Translations under genes and position numbers: made by a program
Part shown: one piece after another, positions 23,822 through 35,465 of the stretch
Numbering within the stretch: position 1 is the stretch's first letter
Layout: every line of letters starts with the position of its first letter
The notes under the pieces: generated by a model
Told to the model about the DNA's origin: nothing
The model's database searches: none
The model's input: the letters and a program-made list of their open reading frames with translations, nothing else
Assembly (NCBI RefSeq): GCF_010389155.1
Contig: NC_057762.1
Location: forward strand, 8,233,513 to 8,297,512
DNA length: 64,000 bases
Direction of reading: 5' to 3'
Origin: Erigeron canadensis
Lineage: Eukaryota > Streptophyta > Magnoliopsida > Asterales > Asteraceae

Positions 23822-25446
23822 TTTGGCACAACATCAATTTGGACTTTTTTTTTTTTCTTAATAAAAACAAAATGTTACATCTTTGATTGAACAATTTAAA
23901 AGCTACGTTTCAGAAGAAAAAGAAAATGCTATTTTTAATTTAAAAATTACTGAAATTGATTATCTTAAGTAGCGTTGTTGTAGAGCAATTTGATGAGAAA
24001 AGGAATAATATAGATTGGTGAATGGTGATTGTTAATTTCGATTGAAAGTGAGTGAGACAGAAAGTTGAAAACCTAAATCCACATCATTGAGATTACGACC
24101 CTCTTCTTATGTGTCGTTTACATATTTCTAATTTTATTAGTTAATCAACCTGGGTTCAACCCCCGAGTTAACTTATAAACGCTTTACAAATAAACCGAAT
24201 TCTACCCAGTTAGCTTTAAAATATGTCATCATGTTACTCGTAAAATGTATAATAACACGTTAAATAAATTGAAATGTTGTGGTAACTTATTATGTAAATA
24301 ACGAAACTAAACGGAAACAAAATTTATGTAGATGTAGAAACATGTTGAAACACAAACCGGTGGAAAAAACATAAAGTAAAACCTATCCTAAAAGATACCA
24401 TAGTTTTTGGTCTATTATAATGGAAAATTAAGGTGATTAAAATCTTACATAATAGTGTGGTCATTTAATAAAAATCTATATTAGTGAGATATATTTAAAA
24501 AGGAAAGGATAATTTAAATTTAAATCAATAAAGTATGTGATGTCATAATTAATTAAAATAATGCATTTTATATCCTTGTATTTGTATTATATAGAAAATG
24601 TTAAATGCAAAATTTAAAGTTGTATTTAACGTATATAAAAGATTTGTATCTTTTATATTAAAATCTTTACTTTTAATAAATAAGTTTTTTACCTTTTAAA
24701 ATATTTTCACTACCTCTTTATATCAATTACATTTACATCAATTAACATTACCATTCGTCGCCACCACCATTACCACTCACCGCCATCACCACATCAATGC
24801 CGCATTGAGTGGGTATCTTTTTATTTTCTAAAATATATCCACCACCACATATACATAATTTCTATTTACATCAACCTACATCATTCGACACTGTCACCAC
24901 TAATAGTCTCTCCATCACTACTCGTCGCGGACATCACCAAACCATCGTCGTAGCCACCAACGCCGCTTCATGCGGGTATTGTATTAATCCTTTAAAACTT
25001 ATTCAAAGTTTTGAACATTTCCTTTATAGTATTTTTTGTTTGATTAAAGAAAAAAGATAGGCATATTTGTTAGGCATGGATTAAAAGTATGAATTTCAAA
25101 GTGATGTGTTGGATACTTTGGATGTGGGCAATATGGAAACATTTGTGACAAATAAGTCAACCAACCACATTAATTCCGTTTCCAACTTCTAACATGAATT
25201 GCGAATCATTTTCGACCATTCTATAGACCCCTTAGAAAAACAGATCATTTTTCATTCAATTTACGCTAATCTTTTAACGATTTGGTAATATATACTTATC
25301 ACCCTTTTATCCATTTACCAAAATTATGCATCACTAACTTAGCACATTTCATTATAAAAATTGTACATCTCAAGTTCGGGAATGAAAAAATGTTGTTTGC
25401 GAATTCTAATGTTTTCTGTATGAATATATATATATAAATATATAAA
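23707..25446. other. Intergenic with decayed repeats
   Basis: It contains a TTA microsatellite (23788-23821) and two CACC-rich patches (24740-24810 and 24890-24985). The patches resemble 3' ends of the mini-Helitron family, with gccgcattgagtgggta and gccgcttcatgcgggta hairpin motifs, but lack clear CTAG termini. No gene was recognised. Confidence 0.4.
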
Positions 25447-25998
25447 ATAGAGATCAAATGAGAAGGTACCTTAAGGAGATAAGGGAGAGAATGTTCGTTT
25501 TTTTTTTTTTTTTTTAGTTTGTTTTTTTGACTTTTATTTTTTTTCCACCTTTTTTATTCTCTCTTTAATTAACTTATTTCATATAAAAAAATTTAAATAT
25601 ATATATTTTTTTCAAAAGGCATAGCCCGTAAGCTATAGGCGAAGCCTTTCGGCTTATAGCGGATTCATAATAGCTAAGGGCGAAGCCCGTTAGGTAGATC
25701 ACCTCATCACCGATCACCCCCTATGACCTATCACCCTCTATGACCTATCACTCCTACCAGCTACCCTTATTAATATCCTTAAGGGCGAAGCCCGTACCGT
25801 ACCCTTACATGTATAACTCACTAACTCGTGTTAGAAAAAAAAATTTATTTATTTTTTAAAATTTTTTTATAGATTGAATTAATTAAAAAAAAGAATAAGA
25901 AAAGTGAAAAAAAAGAATGAAAGTCATAAAAACAAGCTAAAAAAAAATAAAAAAAATGAACATTCTCTTCTTAAGAACCTTCTTTCTGGATCTCTACC
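25447..25998. mobile_element. Long-TIR MITE (MULE-like) with GGGCGAAGCCC hairpins
   Basis: The left arm reads agagatc, gagaatgttc, a T-run, agtttgtttttttgacttt. The right arm contains the complement of the same series (aaagtcataaaaacaagct, gaacattctc, gatctct). The arms are about 120 bases each. The centre holds aagggcgaagcccgt twice, plus related hairpins (ggcgaagcctttcggctt), and two copies of ctatgacctatcac. The flanks are AT dinucleotide repeats, so a TSD cannot be judged. Confidence 0.6.
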
Positions 25999-26694
25999 AT
26001 ATATATATATATATATATATATATTATGTTAAAAATAAGTTAATTATTTCAGTCTTATTAGCCATTTAAGATGGTTAAAGTACAAAGAGAAAGAAAATAC
26101 ATATAGGTCATGGTAGATGCAAGTAAGCTAGGGTTAAGGATTAGATGAGGATCAGTATTCTTTTTATTTAACGTCAATGAGAAGTTGGGGGTACCAAATC
26201 AAATAATTCGGTTTTGAATTATTGTTAAAGTGTTACCTTTTGTCTTTACTTTTGTTCTTTTTACACCAAGTTTTAACCAACCAATTAAACAAAGAAGGTA
26301 ACAAGTCATAGTTTTGTTTCATGTACTTATATTTGTTGTACAATGAAATTGATAATACTCTTTGTACTTTGTAAGAAGATTAATCTTGCATACGCGCCAG
26401 ACTACGTGCCTGAACAAAATACACTAACTGACAAGTAAAGACGAAGATGGGGAAAATGCATGTGAGAAATGAGAAATCCATCAATGTAATTATTTAATTT
26501 TCTTTTTTATTTTTAAACATTCAAAAACTTTTATTGATATATGAATAGTAGCAAGATGTTATTAAGATTATTCTAGTAGTACATATGATTTAGTTAAGCC
26601 GGTTGTAATTAAAAAGTTTAGTTGATTAAGTTATTTCTAGAAGAACTTAAAAATTTAAGTTTAGAAATTATGTGTATATATATATATCTACTAA

Positions 26695-28564
26695 TAGGGT
26701 TGGCAACCCACCTTCCATCTCCTTTTTCACCACTCACTTCTAACCAATCACAGCATACCACCTCAACCCCACCACTCACTCACCACTCATCCAAATTTCA
26801 TTGGCATCCGACCACTCACTTCACCACTCATTTTACAATTTTCATTTTATTTAAACATTAAATTTCATTAAACTAAAAATATTCAAATACATAAACATTA
26901 CATAATAGTTCTTGGAAACCTTAAAACAAATTTAAAAAAAAAAACATACTAGAAATACTTAAAAGACATAACATAAATAATAGAAATACGACTACTACTC
27001 ATCTTTCGGCTGGAGGTGTGGTAAGTTTAGACCCGCTAGATGCTCTGTCAGATCATACCGGGGACGGAAATGTGTCTCCTCGTCCTGTATCTCCGGTAAG
27101 GCGTCCCGATTACTACTTGGGTGGACAACTGGATCTCCTATATGAACTGGGCAAATCGCACGACCACTATCCTGAATGATCATGTTGTGCAGAATCACAC
27201 ATGCATACACCAAATTCCTTATTGTTCCTAGTGGTCGTTTTCGAAACAGTCGATCAATGATATGCCATTTTCCTTTTAGAACACCAAATGCCCGTTCAAT
27301 ATCTTTGCGAGCCGCCTCTTGTGCCGTTTTGAACATTTTTTCTTTCGGGTCGGTAGGGTATTTGTACGCTTTAACAAACGTAGACCATGTAAGATATATG
27401 TCATTGACTAGATAGTAGCCACGTCTATAAGTACGCCCATTTACAGTGAATGGACAGTAAGGAGCAGTGCCCAAACGCTCGGAGAGGAACAAGGAAGATT
27501 GTTGCAGCACATTGATGTCGTTTAGAGCACCCGGAGGACCAAAAAAGGCGTGCCATATCCATAAATCCTGAGACGCCGTTGCTTCCAGCATAATAGTGGG
27601 GTATTCATGATTACCCCTTTTGTATTGACCCCTCCACTCCATTGGACACATCTTCCAAACAAGATGTGTACAATCTAGACTACCGATCATTCCAGGCAAG
27701 TGATGCCTCTCTTCGTTTGCTTCAAACAAACAATGGAGATCATGTGTTGTTGGTTTACGCAGATATTCGGTACTGTAAGTGTCAACGATAGCGTCACAAA
27801 AAAGTTGAAGACTTTCACGTGATGTTCTCTCGGCCATCTCTAAGTACTCGTAGTACTCATCTGGTGGATTACCGATTGCAAGTTGCCGGATGGCAGATGT
27901 GCACTTCTGTATCGGTGTAAAAACTCTTGGCTAACCGGGCATCATACGAGTCCTGAAAATACTCATATCTGGACTCAAGATCATGCACGATCTTTAAAAA
28001 TAGTCGTTTAGGCATACGATACCTATCTTCAAAAAAATAATCGTCATATTTCGGTTCTTCACAAAAGTAGTCGCGGTGCAACTTTTGTGAAGCGGTCCAA
28101 CGGTTGCGGTTCACGACTTTACGCTTTGCCCGTGACCGCGCCGTGGAACTTTCGACATCTTCGGACTTAATGGCGTTCGCAAACACCTCTAAACTACTAT
28201 CGTCAAACCATTCGAACGGCTCATCGATGATTGTGGTGGAACCAATATGTTTTTCCATTTTTTTTAGTGTGTATATGTTTGAGTTGTAGTGTGTTTTTTG
28301 AAAGAGAAAGTGAATGTGTTGTGAATTGTAATGTGTGTGTTTTGTAGTTGTATGTATATATATAAGTTAATAAAGTATTTTAAAAAAAAAAGTCGTTAAC
28401 TAGTCGTTGCACACAAACCAAGTAGCGAAATTCGAGTGGTGGACCGCGTGGTGTGACCACACATTTTCACCTCACCACGCATGGTAAGACGTTAGCGGCG
28501 GCGTTCCGTGATGGTGCCGCAGTGACCACTCGTTGATAACGCACCCGTTGCCAAACCACCCCCC
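26695..28564 (-). mobile_element. PIF/Harbinger element with transposase
   Basis: The left end has tagggttggcaaccc. The right end, inverted, has ggggtggtttggcaacggg, giving an imperfect TIR around ttggcaac. The flanks give a 3-bp TSD taa (26692-26694 and 28565-28567), typical of PIF/Harbinger. The element is about 1.87 kb with one transposase gene in minus orientation. No ORF1 Myb-like gene is seen. The CACC-rich subterminal zone lies at the left (26700-26840). Confidence 0.8.
26995..28258 (-). pseudogene. Harbinger DDE transposase, one-base frameshift
   Basis: A plant PIF/Harbinger (HARBI1-like) transposase that would cut and paste its element using a DDE catalytic triad. The N-terminal part (28258 to about 27925) starts MEKHIGSTTI and contains NRNRWTASQKLHRDYF. 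The catalytic part (27837 and before) shows GSLDCTHLVWK with the first Asp, FGPPGALNDINVL with the second, and RKDIERAFGVLKGKW with the Glu, then the family signature CVILHNMI. The two halves are in different frames. One extra base in the A-run at 27919-27923 (plus strand) explains this: removing one base would make the reading frame continuous over about 420 codons. Everything else is intact, so the element is young or the base is a sequencing error in a homopolymer. Confidence 0.88.
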
Positions 28565-28631
28565 TAAAGGAGTACTTATCAAACTTATTTAAATCTCATT
28601 AAACCTTTATTTCCATCCAAACTACCCTATA

Positions 28632-28729
28632 GAATTGAAAATTTATTAAATAAAAAACCTTAAATATATTTTGATAAATCGAATTGAAAATTTATTAAAT
28701 AAAAAACCTTAAATATATTTTGATAAATC
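28632..28729. repeat. Tandem duplication of a 49-bp unit
   Basis: Two head-to-tail copies (28632-28680 and 28681-28729), each starting gaattgaaaatttatt and ending ttgataaatc, are identical as far as I can read. The perfect identity implies a recent duplication. Confidence 0.9.
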
Positions 28730-28746
28730 AAACCACATATGTGATG

Positions 28747-28920
28747 TAGGGATGGGCATGAGACCAGTCTCGTCCCGTACCATCTTGGTACCGATGGTAC
28801 CAGTCCCATTTCCCATTCGGTACCATTTCACGGTACCAAATCCCGGTACCGCGGTCCCAAGTCTCATGAACTAAGAAAAATGGGTACCGGTCCCAGTGAT
28901 GAGAAAATCTGCTCATCCTA
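28747..28920. mobile_element. hAT-type MITE with perfect 8-bp TSD
   Basis: The ends are TAGGGATGGGCATGAG and, inverted, TAGGATGAGCAG. The TSD atgtgatg is perfect (28739-28746 and 28921-28928). The interior repeats ggtacc six or more times, giving strong self-complementarity. An 8-bp TSD with TAGG-type ends fits hAT. There is no coding capacity; the open frame on the minus strand here is spurious. Confidence 0.88.
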
Positions 28921-29013
28921 ATGTGATGAGAAAATTAGGTTGTAAAATTTTTATTTTTTTTAATAATATGTGAATGTCGGTAAATTTAGTATATATTTAT
29001 TTTTACTCCTTAA

Positions 29014-29556
29014 GGGTGGGGGGAGAGCTTCCCCACTCCTCCCCTCACCTCCCCAATTTTTCTTCTCTTACCCCTTTTGCTAGGAGCACCTCGCCACCCC
29101 TCCCCTCCCCACCCTTTTCTATTTAATTTAATTTCTATTTATTTTTATTTTAAATATTAACTAAAACTATTTTTAAATAATAATAATAGTAATGATAATA
29201 ATAATAATATAATGTATAAAAAACAAAAATAAAAACAAAGAGGACTTTTGAACCAATATTATAAACTTTAGGGTATAAATTGTAAAATTGAATTTAATCA
29301 ATTAATATTAATAGTGTACTGATGGACATGTGGGGCATCTGTCTTGTTTCTCCTGCAACATCTACATACAAAAATGTGTATATATGTATGAAAATGACAG
29401 CTTGTTAAAAAAAATAAAAAAAATAGAAAAAACAGAACCAACGTTCACAACATCGGCAGCAAAACCGGCACCACCCTCCCCACCCCACCGGTACCGGAGG
29501 GTCGGCGCGGTGTGCCAACCGGTACCGGTTTCCTCCCCTACCCACTCCGTCCACCC
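29014..29556. mobile_element. Harbinger-type MITE, C-rich ends
   Basis: The left end gggtggggggagagcttcccc and the right end cccactccgtccaccc are inverted counterparts sharing GGGTGGnnGGAG. The TSD taa (29011-29013 and 29557-29559) fits Harbinger. Like the element at 22787 it has C-rich subterminal DNA. The interior is AT-rich and non-coding. A pair of ccggtaccgg phrases near 29489 and 29520 adds a small inverted repeat. Confidence 0.7.
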
Positions 29557-29559
29557 TAA

Positions 29560-30182
29560 TAAAGCAAATCTACTCCTCTATTAAATATTTCTGTCTTTAA
29601 AATATCTTATTTGCCCCTAGACTTTTTTTTTCTTTACGTAACTACCCAAAATCATTAATAAAACATACCGTCTTCTCCACTACTATCGCCGTATACCATA
29701 CTTGTATTGTCTTACATGTTACAACTCCACATAAAAAAGCCCATTGCAAAATACATCTCAACTTTAACCCTTAATGAGAAACGTTTCACGGTTTCACCCG
29801 GGACTCAAATAAACTCACCCGAATCTATGATAAGTGGTAAAAAACATACTAAATTCATGGAAATGGAGAGTGGCGATTGCTTACCCACTCATTATGCCTT
29901 CTCGATCTTTAATTAATAATTATATATATAGTTTCTTCCTATCAATTATTGCTAACATCATTATATATTCTTAACCAACAATTTTCAAATTCATAGGCAT
30001 AGGCTTATCGTTACGAATTCTTCTTTCAATTATTGAGTATTTTCAATTTTCAATTCGTTCATAGAATAGTAATGATTGGACAAATATAATAACAAAAAAA
30101 ACGGCTTAACAACTCATTTTTATCATAGACTAATACCTAACTAGCTAGGTTTGTTTGGCATCCCAAATCCTATCCTAAAAAA
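29560..30182. other. Intergenic, nothing recognised
   Basis: AT-rich spacer between two MITEs with no supported gene. Confidence 0.35.
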
Positions 30183-30336
30183 CACCCCTAGTATCCCAAC
30201 CACACTTTTTGGTATTTCAACCAAAAAGTGTAGGCCCCTATGTTTATAATGGTATATATTATAGAGTAAAAAGCGGGCCCCCTGTCATTAATAATCTGGC
30301 CGAGTTACCAAAATAATGGTCGGGATACCAGGCGCC
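30183..30336. mobile_element. hAT-type MITE, relative of the element at 46505
   Basis: The inverted ends carry agtatcccaacc (left) and ggtcgggatacc (right). They are flanked by the 8-bp direct repeat ctaaaaaa (30175-30182 and 30337-30344). The same terminal words appear in the element at 46505-46747. It is 154 bp and non-coding. Confidence 0.7.
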
Positions 30337-30770
30337 CTAAAAAATGCTAATACTTTGACGTATCTTATATTGATATCTAGAGGTTGATTATTGTAAAAAA
30401 AAATAAAATAAAATTTTAACCATTAAATATGATAAAGTGATGCATAAAGATCAAAGGGTAAAATGATATTTAGGAGAAAAAAAATACAACCACCACGGAT
30501 CCATTAATTAACGGAGATTACTACTTCATCAAACAAAGCATCCATGATCCACCCATTAATACACAAATATATACACACATATAGACATCTTGTCTTGTAT
30601 AATTTTAAAAAAGTATTACTTGACATTACTAGACATTTTATTATTAATTATTTATATTTTATTTAATTAATTTATTACATCATAGTTAAATTTTTATTTT
30701 GTTTATTCCTCAATTAAATATTTTCACTTTTAAATATCTTAGTTTGTTATATGTAAATAGGTTTTTTTTT

Positions 30771-33700
30771 TTAAAGTCACTGAATGAACAACTACTTTCC
30801 TCTATTTACATAGTTGCCCATTGAACTGGATTATTGATGCGTATCACCCATATACTTTTCAACTTTTTACATGGTTGACCAAGTACTGACCTAATATAAC
30901 AGGTTAATCTCTATATACATGGTTGCTCATTGAACTGGATGACTAATGTAATTTTTCTCATTTACATGTTTGCTTATTGAACTGGATTATTAGTATATAT
31001 CACCAACATACTTTTTTACTTTTTACTTGGTTGGCCAAATGTTGACCTGATAACCTACAATAACAGGTTAAACTCTATATTTACTTTTTATTTTTCTAGA
31101 AATTATCTTCATCAACTTTCCAGGCGAAAATTCCGGTAAAATTTCCGACAACCATGTTCTTTCGTTTCAAATTGACCCAAACGTCCATAAACTGGGTCAT
31201 GCTGGGTCGTCATTTCAGAAATTTAGGTGATACTAGACTTTAAAATATTTTCAGACGGGTCATAACGGATTGAGTTGATTGTTGGGTTGTTAAAGCTTCC
31301 AAGATTGAAGATCATAGACTAATTTATCTTACTAGTACAGTTATATTATTATGAAGATCATGTACTATATGCCTGTACAGTTTTTTTATAATATTATAAT
31401 ATAGTTATATAACGAGATATGTCACCGGGGCGTTGCCCCGAGAGACATTACATTTGTTAACGATTTAATAAAAAAATATTATTCAAGAGATAATGTGTCA
31501 TAAACTTTTTGAAGAAAACATGTATTATTCAAATTATTAAAAACTGACATTTGTCAGTTAGAAAATAAACTGTAAAATTTTTGTGTGAAAGTGAAAGTTG
31601 TTCGCGTAAAAGTTTAGTGCTAAAAGTGTAAGAGACTTAAATGTTGTGCTGAAAATAAAAGAAAATCAAAAAGTATAAAAATTTAGTGCTAAAAGTATAA
31701 GGGGTTAAAATGTTGTAGTGAAAATAAAATGAACAGAAAGTTTATTATTCTTTACAAGTTTTCCCGTACATTTCTTTTGAATATATGTGTTAGAAAGTTT
31801 GTTGTTAAAGTGTAAGAGGTTAAAATGTTGTAGTTAAAATAAAATATTATCTAGGGTAGAAAAATTTAGTGTTAAAAGTGTAAGAAGTTAAGATATTATG
31901 GTGAAAATAAAAAGATTAAAAACTTTATTAAGAATTATAAAAGTTTTATTCTAAAAGTGTAAAGAGTGAAACTATTGTGGTGAAAATAAATAATAAAATA
32001 AAAAGTTTACTATTCTATACACGCTTTCCCGTACCTTAAAATAAAAGAAAATTAAAAACTATGAAAGTTTAGTGCTAAAAGTGTAAAGAGTTAAAATATT
32101 GTAATGAAAATAAAAAGAATACAAAGTTTACTAAAAAATATTATAGTTTAGTGCTAAAAGTGTAAAGATTGAAAGTTTTGTGTTGAAAATAAAAAGAATA
32201 AAAAGTTTACTAAAAAGTATTATAGTTTAGTGCTAAAGGTGTAAAGATTAAAACTTCCGTGGTGAAAGTAAAAAGAATAAAAAGTATACTATTACTAAAA
32301 AACTATTATAGTTTAGTGCTAAAAGTGTAAAGATTGAAAGTTTTGTGGTGAAAATAAATAGAACAAAAAGTTTATTAAAAAATATTATAGTTTAGTGCTA
32401 AAAATGATTGAAACTTATGTGGTGAAAATAAAAAAAATAAAAAATATACTATTCTTTACACGATTTTCGAGACTTTGTTTTTAATATATCGAGATATGTC
32501 ACCTGGGCGTTGTCTCAGGAGACATTACATTTGTTAACGATTTAATAAAAAATATTATTCAAGAGATAATGTGCCATAAACTTTTTGAAGAAAACATATA
32601 TTATTCAAATTAATAAAAACTATCTTAAAAAATGAATTGTTAAAGTTTTGTGTGAAAGTGAAAGTCGTTCACATAAAAGTTTAGTGCTAAAAGTATAAGA
32701 GACTTAAATGTTGTGGTGAAAATAAAAGAAAATCAAAAAGTATAAAAATTTAGTGCTAAAGTATAAGGGGTTAAAATGTTGTGGTGAAAATAAAATGAAT
32801 AAAAGTTTATTATTCTTTACAAGTTTTCCCATACATTTCTTTTTAATATATGTGTTAAAAAGTTTGTTGCTAAAGTGTAAGAGGTTAAAATGTTTTAGTT
32901 AAAATAAAAGATTATCAAAAAGTAGAAAAATTTAGTGTTAAAAGTGTAAGGGGTTAAGATATTATGGTGAAAATAAAAAGATTAAAAAGTTTACTAAGAA
33001 TTATAAAAGTTTTGTTCTAAAAGTGTAAAAAGTGAAACTATTGTGGTGAAAATAAAAAATAAAATAAAAAGTATACTATTCTATACACGCTTTCTTGTAC
33101 CTTAAAATAAAAGAAAATTAAAAATTATGAAAGTTTAGTGCTAAAAGTGTAAAGAGTTAAAATATTGTAGTGAAAATAAAAAAAATACAAAGTTTACTAA
33201 AAAATATTATAGTTTAGTGCTAAAAGTGTAAAGATTGAAACTTTTGTGTTTTGAAAATAAAAAGAATAAAAAGTTTACTAAAAAGTATTATAGTTTAGTG
33301 CTAAAAATGTAAAGATAGAAACTTCTGTGGTGAAAGTAAAAAGAATAAAAAGTATACTATTATTAAAAAATATTATAGTTTAGTGCTAAAAGTGTAAAGA
33401 TTGAAAATTTTGTGGCGAAAATAAATAGATCAAAAAGTATACTAAAAATTATAGTTTAGTGTTAGAAAATGTAAAGATTGAAACTTACGTGGTGAAAATA
33501 AAAGAAATAAAAAATATACTATTCTTTACACGTTAAAAAGTATTATAGTTTAGTGCTAAAAGTATAAAGATTGAAACTTCTGTGGTGAAAGTAAAAAGAA
33601 TAAAAAGTATACTATTATTAAAAAATATTATAGTTTAGTGCTAAAAGTGTAAAGATTGAAAGTTTTGTGGTGAAAATAAATAGAACAAAAAGTTTACTAA

Positions 33701-34215
33701 AAAGTATTATAGTTTATTGTTAAAAATGTAAAGATTGAAACTTATGTGGTGAAAATAAAAAAAAATAAAAAATGTACTATTCTTTACACGCTTTTCGAGA
33801 CTTGTTTTTAATATATATATTATAATAAGTTTTTATTGAAAATTAATGAAGAGGATGAAGCAAAAATTAATAAATATTTAAAAAAATAAAAATAGAGATT
33901 AACTTGTTATTGTAGCTCATATCATGTCAACATTTAGTCAACCATGTAAAAATTAGAAAAATATGCGGGTGATGTATATTAATAATTCAGTTCAATGGGT
34001 AACCATGTAAATGAGGGAAAATACATTAGTCATCAAGTTCAATGGGCAACCATGTAAATAGAGCTTAACTTGTTATAGCAGGTCATCAGGTCAGCAGTTG
34101 GTCAACCATGTAAAAAACTGAAAAGTATATGGGTGATACACATCAATAATTCAGTCCAGTCCAATGAACAACCATGTAAATGATGAAAAGTACATTGTTC
34201 ATCCATTAACTTAAC
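30771..34215. mobile_element. 3.4-kb MULE-like element enclosing a repeat array
   Basis: The left end (from ttaaagtcactgaatgaaca) and the right end (to tgttcatccattaacttaac) are inverted counterparts. They match the termini of the 1.1-kb element at 10439-11559. Each TIR is about 310 bases and itself made of two tandem units of about 130-150 bases, with the words catggttg, ccattgaactgg and ttgacctgat/ggtcatcaggtcagc. The interior from 31414 to about 33830 is a hierarchical repeat array (separate entry). No transposase or other ORF is seen. Helitron-like hairpin ends at 31423 and 32500 suggest another element may have inserted first and been amplified. Confidence 0.6.
31414..33830. repeat. Two-level tandem array: 1.08-kb units made of about 85-bp subunits
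   Basis: A unit beginning gagatatgtcaccggggcg at 31414 recurs as gagatatgtcacctgggcg at 32491, a period of 1077. The second unit runs to about 33830 and is longer because its inner subunits were expanded. Within both units, a subunit of about 85 bases recurs roughly twenty times in all. It has the words agtttagtgctaaaagtgta, aagattgaaac, gtggtgaaaataaa and aaaaagtttac. The plus strand is almost free of C within the subunits. There is no open reading frame. Confidence 0.85.
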
Positions 34216-34971
34216 TTTTCATTTTCTTTTTAAGTTTTATATATATATATATATATATATTTTTATTATTGACTCCATACATTTAAAAACATTTTATTTG
34301 ATTTTTCCATGTAATACGCAAGTTATTAAACTAGTCAGAGATAAAACATAGAGTGAGTTAGACGCAATACCTTTTCTATAATGTCTTACATATATGATTC
34401 AATCGAGTATCTTGTAAGACCTCCCATATTCATCGCATGTTTCACACCATGCATGCATCATTACTTTCTTTCGTTAAAGTGGCAACAAAATCATCAACAT
34501 CCAACCTATCTAACATTACTTAATTAACAAAACCACTAACACCTATCTTTATTGATCTTTTCATTTCATTTCATTTAACACACTATAGCTATACCAATAT
34601 TCATATCATAATCAAGAAAGTTATAACAGGTAAAAGATAAATACTATAGTGTGTTTTTTATGCCTAAAAAATATGTATAAAAACTTGTATACTACCCGTT
34701 ATAAAATATGTTAAAATTTACACCATTAATTTTTCTCTTTTTTTTTCTTTCTATCTCCCTATTAACATATATATATATCTCTATAGACTATAGTCCAATT
34801 AGATGTAACTGTGGTATTTTGAAATCTAACTACAAATTACTAACGACCAACTCGTTTTCAAATAAAAAAGAATAACATAAGTATAACATTAAGTTAAAAC
34901 TTAATACTCGTATTTATGTACATATACATGTGTGAATATGAATATAATATAATGATATTATATTTATATGT
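34216..34971. other. TCP upstream intergenic region
   Basis: AT-rich sequence between the MULE-like element and the SINE-like insertion. No genes or confident regulatory motifs were recognised. Confidence 0.35.
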
Positions 34972-34984
34972 AATACACGATACA

Positions 34985-35170
34985 GAGGTTGTGGGTTCAA
35001 TCCTTATGCTCAGCAAGCTAGGCTGGAGGTACTTTTCTACCTTTGATAGGCGAGGTAAGGCTGTCTACATTTTAACTTTCCACATACATCATTCAGGACA
35101 GTATTTCAGACCCAAAACCCATAAAAAATGGCATTGGGAGTTACCTTACTTTATAATTTTTCTTTTATGA
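34985..35170 (+). mobile_element. SINE-like insertion in TCP upstream region, 13-bp TSD
   Basis: The direct repeat aatacacgataca is perfect at 34972-34984 and 35171-35183. The inserted 186 bp begins gaggttgtgggttcaatcc, a Pol III B-box context, which implies loss of the A-box by 5' truncation. It lies about 300 bp upstream of the TCP start codon, so it could lie in the promoter or 5' leader. Confidence 0.7.
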
Positions 35171-35465
35171 AATACACGATACAATACTAAATGTAAAAAC
35201 AAGTAGTCAAGGGAATGTACAGTGAAAAGAAAAAGGGAATTGACAAAAGTCGATCCATCAAAACAAGTCCCTCCATCCACTTTGCACTTTACCTTGGGAT
35301 TCAACATCTACACTTTTGTCTTCACATTCTTTCATTCATTTTTATTTTATTTTAATACTACCACAAAAAACATCATGTATGTATTTTTGTGGCATACATA
35401 TATTATTTTATTTAGTAAAAAATACATATATCTCTGTATATACACAAACACACATCCCCCTGAAA

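Noticed and set aside
31414..33830. Possible CRISPR-like array from regular repeats
   Set aside because: The repeats are diverged tandem units without unique spacers, in a plant nuclear context.
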